From Planctomycetota bacterium (GTDB lineage Bacteria > Planctomycetota > Phycisphaerae > Phycisphaerales > Phycisphaeraceae), in contig JAJRRC010000081.1 of the NCBI GenBank assembly GCA_024279865.1, forward strand, positions 1 through 64,000: DNA of 64,000 nucleotides, read 5' to 3'. How positions within the stretch are numbered: the first letter of the stretch is position 1; every line of letters starts with the position of its first letter. Below the pieces are notes generated by a model, which made no database searches, was not told the DNA's origin, and saw only the letters and a list, made by a program, of their open reading frames with translations. A program made the position numbers and the translations under genes. Shown here piece after piece: positions 35,086 through 42,580 of the stretch.

Positions 35086-35921
35086 GATGCGACCCTGATA
35101 ATTTTAGAGTTAAAGATTGGAGACCTTAAGACGGAATAGCCGCCACCTGCTGCGGCCTGCGGGGAAGCCATGTTTTGAGATAAATGCCAGCGGTTCAGAA
35201 TACCACCATAGCCTTGACGGCTGAGTTGGTAATATTCCGCGATCTCATTTGAAGATAATGCTCGATTGTAAATACGCACATCGTCTAATTGGCCATCTAA
35301 GTATTCCGGAGCATTTCCTCCGAGAATCCCAGCCCCGATATGGAGCGGATTGGCGTTCGCCACTTGCAAGAACGCAGAACCACCAGAGCTATCAAATACA
35401 CTATCAATATATGCGTTGAAACCACTAGCATCCCCGGTAAACGCGACAAATTGCCATTTATTAAGTGTCATCGCTCCCGAGGTGGTTAAGCCATTTGTTC
35501 CACCTTGGTTTAGTAAACGCAAATTGCCAGCAGGTTCGATTCGAATTCGATACCCATTATTAAAGTTTTTTTCAATGTAATTGCCATATCCCGCGAATGA
35601 CCGAGTTGTTGCCCAAAACATCAATGTGATTTTTGACGGGTTCAAATCGGCATGATGTGGCACAGAGATGTTGTCAAGAGTCCCATCAAAATCCAATGCC
35701 CCCCAGCCACCAGGATGGCCACCGCGAACCCAATCTGTCGCTGGTGACATGTCCGTCAATGTCCCGTCATGTCTGCCCGTTAAATCACGAAAAACACCCC
35801 CGCCCTGAAAGCTCGGTTGATTCAACCACCAACCGACCAGCCCACGATTCAACGGGTGCCGCCAGTTGATAGGTGCCTGCCAGTTTACTGACAAATGAGA
35901 TTGTTCAGCTGCTTTTATCAT
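35082..35921 (-). CDS. LamG/concanavalin-like domain phage protein
   Basis: 279 aa. The LamG jelly-roll is clear: GLVGWWLNQPSF, GALDFDGTLDNISVP, ITLMFWATTRSF, NKWQFVAFTGDASGFNAYIDS, and YLDGQLDDVRIYNRALSSNEI. Such domains bind carbohydrates; here it probably helps recognise the host surface. It is coupled to both neighbours by 4-base overlaps. Confidence 0.82.
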   Translation of the reverse strand: MIKAAEQSHLSVNWQAPINWRHPLNRGLVGWWLNQPSFQGGGVFRDLTGRHDGTLTDMSPATDWVRGGHPGGWGALDFDGTLDNISVPHHADLNPSKITLMFWATTRSFAGYGNYIEKNFNNGYRIRIEPAGNLRLLNQGGTNGLTTSGAMTLNKWQFVAFTGDASGFNAYIDSVFDSSGGSAFLQVANANPLHIGAGILGGNAPEYLDGQLDDVRIYNRALSSNEIAEYYQLSRQGYGGILNRWHLSQNMASPQAAAGGGYSVLRSPIFNSKIIRVAS

Positions 35922-36487
35922 GGGCTTGTGGCATAAAGAAGAGGACTTAAAACGACGTGCATTTTGGTGTCGGCTGAGTGCATGGCCGCGCCGGATTCAT
36001 TTTTGACAACTAGCATTCCGTACTGCTCACTAGGCACCAAAATGCCGACAAAGCCACTCTGTAAACTAGGTGTGGCGATAGCACCCACCCTAAAGTTGCC
36101 GATAAAATCAATCGCCTTCATGACCTCCGCAATGGTGCCTACCCCTGACGGAACGGAACCGTCCACGCCCAACATTCCCATGGGATTGGCATTCGCGGCT
36201 GTAATAATCGGCGACCCTGCGAACCCCAGTTCAACGGCAGTGCCGCTAGTGGGGGTTGCTGCAAATTCAAAGACAGCATCCACGCGATAGGCGACAGCCC
36301 GGTCCACACCGAAGTCAAACTTTGCACTTTCACGAGCAGCCCCATCAGCCACACTTGCCATAGCCAGCTGTACGTTGGTGGTCGTGCCGACGGCCCAGTC
36401 TTGCGTTGTTGATGGCGTAAACCCGCTTGAAAGGTGATCGGCAAAAACAAACCGCGTGCCGTTGGTATTTAAAATGAAGTCGCTCAT
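35918..36487 (-). CDS. Phage structural protein, unknown
   Basis: 189 aa (MSDFILNTNGTRFVFADHLS; AMASVADGAARESAKFDFG; FVGILVPSEQYGMLVVKNES). It is a beta-rich protein in the appendage cluster, overlapping its neighbours by 4 bases on each side. No family is recognised. Confidence 0.6.
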   Translation of the reverse strand: MSDFILNTNGTRFVFADHLSSGFTPSTTQDWAVGTTTNVQLAMASVADGAARESAKFDFGVDRAVAYRVDAVFEFAATPTSGTAVELGFAGSPIITAANANPMGMLGVDGSVPSGVGTIAEVMKAIDFIGNFRVGAIATPSLQSGFVGILVPSEQYGMLVVKNESGAAMHSADTKMHVVLSPLLYATSP

Positions 36488-36936
36488 CGGCGTGCCTCCT
36501 GAACGTGCCCGGGTTTCACAACGCCAAGGCCAAGCTGGCTAGCCCGGCTCACCTTGTCTTCGCCGATAGATTCAAGCTTTGTTCCAATGGCTGCAGTGAT
36601 GGCATTCGCTTGTACAAGTCCACCAATCATTGCTCGTACCATGTCGCTTCCAAATTCAATTCCACCACCCTCGCCATACGAATTGAGAGCGTCATTGGCG
36701 ACTTTGAACGACCGGCTTGTGGCTACCATGGTTTCGACTAAATCCAAGACCGTCGTCCCGTCGGTTTCGCCTAGCACCTTTAGTACCTTGCGTGCCGTGT
36801 GACGCCGCTCATGTGGTTGTGAGATAGTTGCCGCATTAAGACTGTCAACGACATCTTGGTCGGTCGCCATTGCCGAATAGCCCACAGCTAGAGGGTCGTT
36901 CGTCAGTTCATTCCTGATTTTGTCGATAGGTGTCAT
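36484..36936 (-). CDS. Phage protein, unknown, helical
   Basis: From the ATG at 36936 (AAGGAA upstream) 150 aa: MTPIDKIRNELTNDPLAVGY, QDVVDSLNAATISQPHERRH, then LDLVETMVATSRSFKVANDAL. The phrase IRNELTNDPLxxGY is common in a small family of phage proteins of unknown role near appendage genes. The first eight codons of the longer ORF lie in the upstream gene. Confidence 0.65.
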   Translation of the reverse strand: MTPIDKIRNELTNDPLAVGYSAMATDQDVVDSLNAATISQPHERRHTARKVLKVLGETDGTTVLDLVETMVATSRSFKVANDALNSYGEGGGIEFGSDMVRAMIGGLVQANAITAAIGTKLESIGEDKVSRASQLGLGVVKPGHVQEARR

Positions 36937-36947
36937 ACTTAAATTCC

Positions 36948-37553
36948 TTACCTTGCCCAAACAGCCTTTGGTACCCGCGGCTCAAGCCACGCCCGCAGGC
37001 TGTCGATTTTGTCCCGGCTCACGACCAACCGGGTCGAGCGGGTTTGCTCCACCACCACTGCATTCACGCCGGTGATTTGTTCTAGTTGGTATTGGAGGCC
37101 AAGGCGGGTGGACATGGTGCCCGGCGGTGCAGCAAGTGTCAGCGGGCTGCACACCCGAACCCGTGAAAACGCATCAACGAGCCATACCGCTGCCATCTGT
37201 TCCGTAAGCTGCATATCAGACGGAATACTCAATCCTGCATCTGGATACCACCGGTCACATGCAGCCACAAGGAACGGATCATATCGCGTGGAAAACACCA
37301 CCCGCCCCTGCCTGATCGTGTTCAAGCCCCTTGTTCGCAGGTCAATGCCATGTGACGACAACAGGCTGATGAGCCAATACAACGATGGCCAGCACGCCCG
37401 CGAGCGAGATACCGTCAGTCGAGCCAGCCGTGTCTGCCCCCGGTACTGTCCCCTGCCGCGATCAAGCTGGGAACCAAAAAGCATGCACGCATCAAGCAGC
37501 TCGTAATAGTTTCCGAAGACGATGGAGGTGTTGCGTAGTTTCGTTGCGATCAA
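36948..37553 (-). CDS. LAGLIDADG-like protein with eroded catalytic motifs
   Basis: The order of segments follows LAGLIDADG homing endonucleases: ELLDACMLFGSQLDRGRGQY in place of motif 1; RLTVSRSRACWPSLYW; LLSSHGIDLRTRGLNTIRQG; FSTRYDPFLVAACDRWYPD; LTEQMAAVWLVDAFSRVR in place of motif 2. The motif-1 acidic residue (G-D-G) is absent (F-G-S), and motif 2 is altered (W-L-V-D-A-F), so cleavage is doubtful. A DNA-binding or regulatory use is possible. The TTG at 37553 (AAAGG upstream) is the best start, but the frame opens to 37607. It overlaps the 3' part of the sigma-like gene in another frame. Confidence 0.55.
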   Translation of the reverse strand: MIATKLRNTSIVFGNYYELLDACMLFGSQLDRGRGQYRGQTRLARLTVSRSRACWPSLYWLISLLSSHGIDLRTRGLNTIRQGRVVFSTRYDPFLVAACDRWYPDAGLSIPSDMQLTEQMAAVWLVDAFSRVRVCSPLTLAAPPGTMSTRLGLQYQLEQITGVNAVVVEQTRSTRLVVSRDKIDSLRAWLEPRVPKAVWAR

Positions 37554-37683
37554 TGTGAAGTACCTTTGAGATTTGGGGGATGGACATGCCGCCAATGAGA
37601 ACGCCAAGACCGATGAGCCGAAGTGGGTTGCTTAACTGGTCCACGAACGCCAGCACCGCGACCAATTCGTCTCGATGAACGTT
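37492..37683 (-). other. C-terminal (region-4-like) part of the sigma-like gene after an in-frame TAA
   Basis: The frame of the 37684-38049 gene continues past TAA for about 63 codons to TGA (37492-37494). It codes an HTH-like end: AVLAFVDQLSNPLRLIGLGV, then MSIPQISKVLHIDRNETTQH and LHRLRKLLRAA. This resembles a sigma region 4 helix-turn-helix. It has no ribosome site of its own. Confidence 0.55.
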
Positions 37684-38049
37684 TTATAAGTCAGGGGCCG
37701 CGTCACGGTGCATATAATCTGAGCCGACCGAGTTGCTGGGGACATCAAAATCTTCCACCGCAACCCGACCACTATGTGCCAGTCGCTTGGCGCTTCCGGG
37801 AGTGCCGATGATGCGTTGAATTTGACGGCTGGCGGTGCGGATCAACACCGTGGGAGCGAACTCACGGAAAGAGTATCCGCGGCTTGGATCAAATGACTTT
37901 AGAGCAGCGACAAGGCCAAGGCCGGCATACTCCACGCCATCGGATCCAAACCGACGGCGCAAGATAGCTTCAGCCCAAGGCAGGCAGTCACGACAGATAT
38001 CATTTTGTTCTTGAGGTGTGAACGCGGTGCCGCGTAAACCGGATTGCAT
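37684..38049 (-). CDS. Sigma-70-family-like transcription factor, region 2 part
   Basis: 121 aa. AEAILRRRFGSDGVEYAGLG, LVAALKSFDPSRGYSFREFA and PTVLIRTASRQIQRIIG match the order of sigma region 2 (the core-binding and -10 recognition helices around FDPSRG and the tail IR..Q). The protein stops at TAA (37684-37686), but the frame continues into an HTH typical of region 4. As the second gene of the late arm it is a good candidate activator of late genes. Whether it works as a truncated form, by readthrough, or is dead is unknown. Confidence 0.7.
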   Translation of the reverse strand: MQSGLRGTAFTPQEQNDICRDCLPWAEAILRRRFGSDGVEYAGLGLVAALKSFDPSRGYSFREFAPTVLIRTASRQIQRIIGTPGSAKRLAHSGRVAVEDFDVPSNSVGSDYMHRDAAPDL

Positions 38050-38144
38050 GGCATGGCTCGAATTCCCGCCTACCCATACGGGGGAATTGATGCCCGAGTA
38101 TACCTATCGGTGGAGAATTTTCAAAGCAAAAAATATCCGCAAAA

Positions 38145-38196
38145 TGATGTTCGGCGGTGTTGCGTTGGGTTTCTCACTTGCAACGTTGCAAGTGAG
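38145..38196 (+). repeat. Dispersed repeat with the 24-bp palindrome (copy 3)
   Basis: GATGTTCGGCGGTGTTGCG at 38145 precedes the palindrome at 38173-38196. It lies about 100-150 bases upstream of the sigma-like gene start. Confidence 0.85.
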
Positions 38197-38226
38197 GATG
38201 AAGTCGAGGGAGTGCTTTAAATATAA

Positions 38227-38232
38227 ATTATA
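38227..38232 (-). promoter_or_regulatory. -10-like TATAAT ahead of the sigma-like gene
   Basis: TATAAT on the minus strand sits beside an 11-bp palindrome, GAAGATTCTTC (38233-38243). No clear -35 is visible. It is a possible promoter of the late arm. Confidence 0.35.
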
Positions 38233-38271
38233 GAAGAATCTTCAGGAAATTTATAAATACGCAAGGTGGAT

Positions 38272-38577
38272 TCACGCCCAGTCAGCCATGTCGTCTGAGA
38301 GGTCATCTTCGTCGTCGTCAGCCTCTTCCAAGGCAGCTTCAAGGTCCGCCGTCAGGCCGATGTCCAAGTCAGTAACCAGTTGCTTCCACAGTGGGACCAG
38401 CTCGTCGTATTCCGCCTTGAAGGCCGTCCCTCGCATGAGCGATTGATAGTCGTCCGACTGGAGCAATGGCGTGTACTCCGCCTTGAGGGCCGACATGTGT
38501 TCGTCCAGATGGTCGATCCGCTCAATGAGGCGTTGATTGACATCATCACGAAATTTTAGAGCTGCAAGGGTGGGCAA
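38272..38577 (-). CDS. Small acidic coiled-coil phage protein
   Basis: 101 aa from a TTG with GGAGG 6 bases upstream. LIERIDHLDEHMSALKAEYT is a coiled coil, and the C-terminus is a run of Asp and Glu (EEADDDEDDLSDD). It is the first gene of the minus-strand arm. The function is unknown. Acidic C-termini of this kind often contact nucleic-acid-binding proteins, but nothing here proves it. Confidence 0.65.
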   Translation of the reverse strand: MPTLAALKFRDDVNQRLIERIDHLDEHMSALKAEYTPLLQSDDYQSLMRGTAFKAEYDELVPLWKQLVTDLDIGLTADLEAALEEADDDEDDLSDDMADWA

Positions 38578-38807
38578 GATGAACCTCCATGTTTAAATTT
38601 CAGCACCGCAACTTTTTTGGGGAACTCTTGGGCAATGTGGAAATTGTATCGTATGGTTGTAACACATACGCGGGAAATTCCGGCACCTTTTTTTCGCCCG
38701 GGAAACAAAAGACCTTGATGTCTGTTTGGCTTTTGTTAGTATTTTATATACAAATGCTAATTTAAGCCATGGACGGCTGTTTTTGGATCGTTTTCAAGGG
38801 TGGGTCC
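38578..38807. promoter_or_regulatory. Divergent promoter region between the late arm and the accessory island
   Basis: The 230-bp gap has TTGGCT and an AT-rich TATATAC stretch (38729-38755) pointing right, and TTGTATATAAAATAC pointing left. No exact boundaries are claimed. The first ATG (38769) of the next ORF falls here, but without a ribosome site. Confidence 0.4.
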
Positions 38808-39146
38808 ATGGAATTCCGGGTAGGCGGCCATATCTACAGTGTGGAGATAATCGCCGAGCCCAAGATAGACATTGATGGAAGGGAGTTTCGCGGGGAGGTG
38901 TGTACGCAGGACATGAAGATTTACATCTACGCGCCCGGGCGGGATTTCTGGGGCACCCTGCTGCACGAATACTACCACCTATGGCAGATCCACACACCAA
39001 GGACAAAAGACGACGACGAAGCCGAGGCCGATCTCTTTGCAACCGCAGCCAGCTCCCTGATCCGGGATCTGATGAGCCAAGGGTATGATCTTAATGAGTT
39101 GATGGAGGGAAAGGTGGAACGGGAAACAAGAAGTCTTAAGGACTGA
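38808..39146 (+). CDS. ImmA/IrrE-like zinc metallopeptidase
   Basis: The ATG at 38808 follows AAGGGTGGGT and gives 112 aa. The centre reads LLHEYYHLWQI, an HExxH zinc motif, followed by DEAEADLFATAASSLI, where a Glu or Asp can be the third ligand. Small phage and ICE peptidases of this type cleave repressors to induce the element. The XRE repressor at 42846 is a candidate substrate, but this is inference. The extra N-terminal 13 codons from 38769 are unlikely to be used. Confidence 0.75.
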   Translation: MEFRVGGHIYSVEIIAEPKIDIDGREFRGEVCTQDMKIYIYAPGRDFWGTLLHEYYHLWQIHTPRTKDDDEAEADLFATAASSLIRDLMSQGYDLNELMEGKVERETRSLKD

Positions 39147-39170
39147 ACATGCACAGACAATGAAGTTTCA

Positions 39171-39199
39171 TTGGATGTTTGGACGATGAAGTCTACAAT
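39171..39199 (+). promoter_or_regulatory. Promoter of the two-gene PIN locus
   Basis: TTGGAT (39171-39176) and TACAAT (39194-39199) are exactly 17 bases apart, followed by AAAGGA and the ATG at 39223. A private promoter suggests expression in the lysogen. Confidence 0.65.
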
Positions 39200-39222
39200 G
39201 AGAATAGTCCAGAAAGGACAAA

Positions 39223-40059
39223 ATGACCGTCATATCTAAAAAACCAATCCCCGATTTTACCGTTAGGCTCGTCGCCAAAGGCATTCGTCCGTGGGCAGTC
39301 CCTGTTCGCGTTCTCGGACGTGTACTAATCGCCGCTCAGCGTCTTTTTAACGAAAACGAAGATATAGATGACACGTCCAGTGATACTGAGGAAGCAGACG
39401 CCAACGGGCGAGAAAAAACAATGCTTCGGCTTTTAGGTATTACAAGCGGATCGGCGGTCTACCAAGTTTCCTCCACAAAACCATTAGAGGCGGTTAACAG
39501 ACTAACCTTTTTAGAAAAAGAAATTTCCATGCCAGGCCAAGCCGACTGGCAAGCAAATGAACTGTCCTCAATTGAAGAGCTTAGTGGGATAGCAAAATCT
39601 TTTGGATGCATTATTGAGTTTTGCCATCCGAAGAAAAATAAGAGGCAATGGGTTCCTATTGCGACGATTCATCCAGATACATTTAATAAAATTTCTGCCA
39701 CTGCCTTTATTTCTGGCTATACATCTGTTTACGCGAGAATTGAACGTGTGGGTGGTGTTGTACAGAAAAGATGCGGGATTCGCCTCGCCAGCCAACCTAA
39801 CAAAATGATTAGTTGCCGAATCCACAGTGACGAACTAGTTCGAAATCTAGGCCAACACATTTATCAAAATGTAATTGTCGCTGGTAACGCTACATGGCTT
39901 CGCAGGACAAGCGAGCTTTGTAAAATGGAAATCTCATCATTTGAGCCCCCCAAACGCGGGTCAATCAAGGAAATGCTCCAGCGTGTCCATGCTGCGGGTG
40001 GTAACGCGTGGGATGCCATTGATGACCCCGACGCGGTTATTGCGGAGATGCGGAGTTAA
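39223..40059 (+). CDS. Unknown 278-aa partner of a PIN nuclease
   Basis: No known domain is recognised. Notable segments are FTVRLVAKGIRPWAVPVRVL near the N-terminus, LLGITSGSAVYQVSST (residues 69-84), ATAFISGYTSVYARIERVGG (about 160-180), and a C-terminal GNATWLRRTSELCKMEISSF with WDAIDDPDAVIAEMRS. The stop TAA is followed at once by the PIN ATG, so translation is coupled. At 278 aa it is far larger than VapB-type antitoxins. It may be a sensor, inhibitor or targeting subunit. I have seen this pairing pattern in other bacteria but know no described function. Confidence 0.7.
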   Translation: MTVISKKPIPDFTVRLVAKGIRPWAVPVRVLGRVLIAAQRLFNENEDIDDTSSDTEEADANGREKTMLRLLGITSGSAVYQVSSTKPLEAVNRLTFLEKEISMPGQADWQANELSSIEELSGIAKSFGCIIEFCHPKKNKRQWVPIATIHPDTFNKISATAFISGYTSVYARIERVGGVVQKRCGIRLASQPNKMISCRIHSDELVRNLGQHIYQNVIVAGNATWLRRTSELCKMEISSFEPPKRGSIKEMLQRVHAAGGNAWDAIDDPDAVIAEMRS

Positions 40060-40539
40060 ATGGGAAACTTCAAACACGCAATGGTAGCTATCGATTCAAT
40101 GGTTCTTGTATGGGGCATCAGGCAGGATGGTCCCGAAGATAAAAAGAAGAGTGCAAACTGGCTTTTTACTGCTCTCGAAAAAAACAAAATGCAGATCATG
40201 ATTCCATCCATCGTGCTAAGTGAGTATTTAACACCTTTGTCAGAAGAAGAATCATCTTTGGCCTCAGCAGAAATCAGTTCCCTGTGCGTAATTGCGCCCT
40301 TTGATACCAGATGTGCCATGCTTGCGGCCAAATTGTTCAGGCAAGGTAAACAGCATTACCCTTCTGGCGTAAAACATGGACGGGCATGCCTTCGGGCTGA
40401 TTGCATGATAATCGCTACAGCCAAAGCACATGGAGCATCCATATTTTATACGGGCGACAAAAACTGCTTGAAGTTGGCTCAAAACGTAATAACAGCCAAA
40501 GACTTGCCAGACCAACCTGATAATCTGTTTGATTATTAA
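40060..40539 (+). CDS. PIN-domain ribonuclease (VapC-like)
   Basis: 159 aa with the PIN acidic residues in place: D12 (AMVAIDSMVLVW), E55 (PSIVLSEYL), D114 (RADCMIIATA) and D133 (IFYTGDKNC). PIN domains cut RNA in toxin-antitoxin and defence systems. It begins one base after the 278-aa gene ends. Its stop overlaps that of the convergent nuclease gene. The target is unknown. Confidence 0.8.
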   Translation: MGNFKHAMVAIDSMVLVWGIRQDGPEDKKKSANWLFTALEKNKMQIMIPSIVLSEYLTPLSEEESSLASAEISSLCVIAPFDTRCAMLAAKLFRQGKQHYPSGVKHGRACLRADCMIIATAKAHGASIFYTGDKNCLKLAQNVITAKDLPDQPDNLFDY

Positions 40540-42077
40540 GCCCCCACCACCACCCCCGGCATCCCCCCGTCCATCGCCATGCTTTCCCGGTACTGAATTG
40601 CCTCGGCGGCAAGCGTCCACTTAGCCTTCACCCCGAGGTCCGCTACGGCTTGCTTAATCTGGGCAATATTCAGCCGAAAGAACTCCTTGCGGGAGTTGAC
40701 CTTATTGACTTGGTCGTCGCGGAACTCTTGGTGCAACCGGGTTTCCAATGCGGGCGCGTCTTCGCTGTAAATAAAGGAATGCACATCAAAGTGAAACGGC
40801 ACGCTAGCGTCGCCAAGCTCCTTAACCCGCTCTGCCGGCTCGAGCCGACGAGTCATGCCAATTTTATAGACGTTTTCGCCGAATGAGCCGATGTTCGAAA
40901 TCACGTACACATGGCCTCGCTTGGTCTGCTGGGCCATTGAAAGTGCCCGCTGATTCTTTTTCTCAGCTTCATTCCACTTTTGTTCCAGTTCGGCAAGCTG
41001 CTGGACGTACTTGTCACGCTCGCCTGCATGAGCTCCGTCAAGTTCTTTGCGGGCCGCGGCCATGGCCTGTTCCAGCATCTTTTCTTCTTTAAGAGCTTCC
41101 TTTTGAACCTTTTCAAATTCACGGCGGGCTTTTTCTTCCTCCCGCATTTGTGCACGAATCTGGCGTTGCTCTTCTCGTTCCTCGGCTTGCAACACCAAGA
41201 CCCTGGTTCCCCAATCAAGCTCATCTAAACGAGCAGTGAGGTACTCAGGCAAAATCCGAGCCGCTCGAAAAGCTGACCCATTGAGGTTGACCAAATTGTA
41301 GGCATCCTCGATTTTCTTCTTCATCTTGCCGTAGTTGTCATGCCGAATGTCAGACAGGATACTATCCACGGACCCATTAAACGCATCGGTAACAAACGCC
41401 ATGGCAGTGGTCCTGCGGATGTTGTCAGCATAGTCGCAGTCAGCCACACGCCCGAGCGTCGCAAGCTGGCGTGTACGCTCACGAGCCGCCTTGAGCTGTC
41501 GCCCCGCTTCTTTGAAGGAGTATTCCTCAGCCAACTCATCAAGTACGCTGTGACTTGGGATGAGCCATTCATCACCATAACCACGGACCTTGCGTTTCAT
41601 GGCATCCAGCCCATTGGCATACATGCGATAATTCTTTTGAGCATCCAAGGCCTCTTGGCCAACATGCTTGGCCTGGTCATTGGCATTGTCAATGATTGTT
41701 GAGGCGTTTTGCGTTGCTTCGTCCAAGATCACTTTTTTCTCAGCACGAGCCTCGGTCAAGGCTTGGCGAGATTCCTGGGTAAGCGTTTCAATCTCGGCAT
41801 TGATGTTTTTGAGCTTGGATTGATGGCCAGCTTCTTCAACAGTGAACTGACGACGCATGTCATTGAGTTCAAGTGTCAGCTTTTCAGCAGCGACCTGGTT
41901 GGCTCGAATGATCTGTTTTTCTTTTTTGGCGATTTCCGCATCAAGGTTCTTGAGTGGCTCGTATTGGCGAAGTTGCTCGTTCCGTTCAGACAGCTCTTCG
42001 TTTTTTTTATAGAGGTAGCCTGCGAACAATGCGGCCGCAATGAATGCCAGAAAAAATAGAAACGCTGCAAGCCCCAC
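40536..42077 (-). CDS. Membrane-anchored DUF4041 + GIY-YIG nuclease (SNIPE-like anti-phage protein)
   Basis: 513 aa. Residues 1-22 are a membrane helix (LAAFLFFLAFIAAALFAGYL), then a long coiled coil, a DUF4041 region (about 150-310, with MKRKVRGYGDEWLIPSHSVL), a second coiled coil, and a C-terminal T5orf172/GIY-YIG domain (GHVYVISNIGSFGENVYKIG, then AERVKELGDASVPF and LETRLHQEF). This is the architecture of SNIPE, a surface nuclease that cuts incoming phage DNA during injection. In a prophage it would be a superinfection-exclusion gene. The match is by domain order only. Confidence 0.8.
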   Translation of the reverse strand: MGLAAFLFFLAFIAAALFAGYLYKKNEELSERNEQLRQYEPLKNLDAEIAKKEKQIIRANQVAAEKLTLELNDMRRQFTVEEAGHQSKLKNINAEIETLTQESRQALTEARAEKKVILDEATQNASTIIDNANDQAKHVGQEALDAQKNYRMYANGLDAMKRKVRGYGDEWLIPSHSVLDELAEEYSFKEAGRQLKAARERTRQLATLGRVADCDYADNIRRTTAMAFVTDAFNGSVDSILSDIRHDNYGKMKKKIEDAYNLVNLNGSAFRAARILPEYLTARLDELDWGTRVLVLQAEEREEQRQIRAQMREEEKARREFEKVQKEALKEEKMLEQAMAAARKELDGAHAGERDKYVQQLAELEQKWNEAEKKNQRALSMAQQTKRGHVYVISNIGSFGENVYKIGMTRRLEPAERVKELGDASVPFHFDVHSFIYSEDAPALETRLHQEFRDDQVNKVNSRKEFFRLNIAQIKQAVADLGVKAKWTLAAEAIQYRESMAMDGGMPGVVVGA

Positions 42078-42101
42078 AGAATTACCCTTCGGAATGAATG
42101 A

Positions 42102-42440
42102 TTACGTTCGTCGCCTCGGCAGCTTCTTCGCCACCCGCTTGGCTTTGCTGGGTGGCGGATCTGCACGGTGCAGCTTCATCGCCCCATCATCGCCCTGCTC
42201 AGCCCCCTCGGCCATCTTCTCTAGCACCAGGCGTGCGAAGTCTGGCTGCATACTGTCAGGCGTGGCCATCAAGATCGCACCTTGAACATTACGGTCTTGG
42301 CTTGCAATCCAAGTCATCGTTCGTTCAACGATGAGCTTCTGGCTCAAGCCAGACCACGCAATAATCGAATCCACCCCCGCCTTGGCGTGAGGTGTCACTT
42401 CCACGGTTTGTCGTGCTGAGCTAGCCATTTTTACCATCAT
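42102..42440 (-). CDS. Small protein, possible ribbon-helix-helix type
   Basis: 112 aa (or 108 from the ATG at 42428). TVEVTPHAKAGVDSIIAWSG and LIVERTMTWIASQDRN could fold as a strand followed by two helices, as in RHH or Arc-like regulators. The C-terminus is basic (PSKAKRVAKKLPRRRT). It lies upstream of the nuclease gene and may be transcribed with it. The function is unknown. Confidence 0.5.
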   Translation of the reverse strand: MMVKMASSARQTVEVTPHAKAGVDSIIAWSGLSQKLIVERTMTWIASQDRNVQGAILMATPDSMQPDFARLVLEKMAEGAEQGDDGAMKLHRADPPPSKAKRVAKKLPRRRT

Positions 42441-42485
42441 TCATATTTTTTTTTTATTTTTCAAGTCTTTAACACAAAAGAATTT

Positions 42486-42544
42486 ACACCTTTTACGCTA
42501 TATTTAACACTAAAAAAGGTGTTGACTAAACTAAAAAAGGTTTT
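42486..42544. promoter_or_regulatory. Operator-like repeats before the MerR-like gene
   Basis: ACACCTTTT (42486-42494) and AAAAGGTGT (42514-42522) are inverted, and ACTAAAAAAGGT occurs twice as a direct repeat (42509-42520, 42529-42540). The cluster covers a TATATT box and the gap between two divergent genes. Confidence 0.5.
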
Positions 42545-42580
42545 ACCATGTACTCAGCAACCCCATTCAAGGAGCCACCC

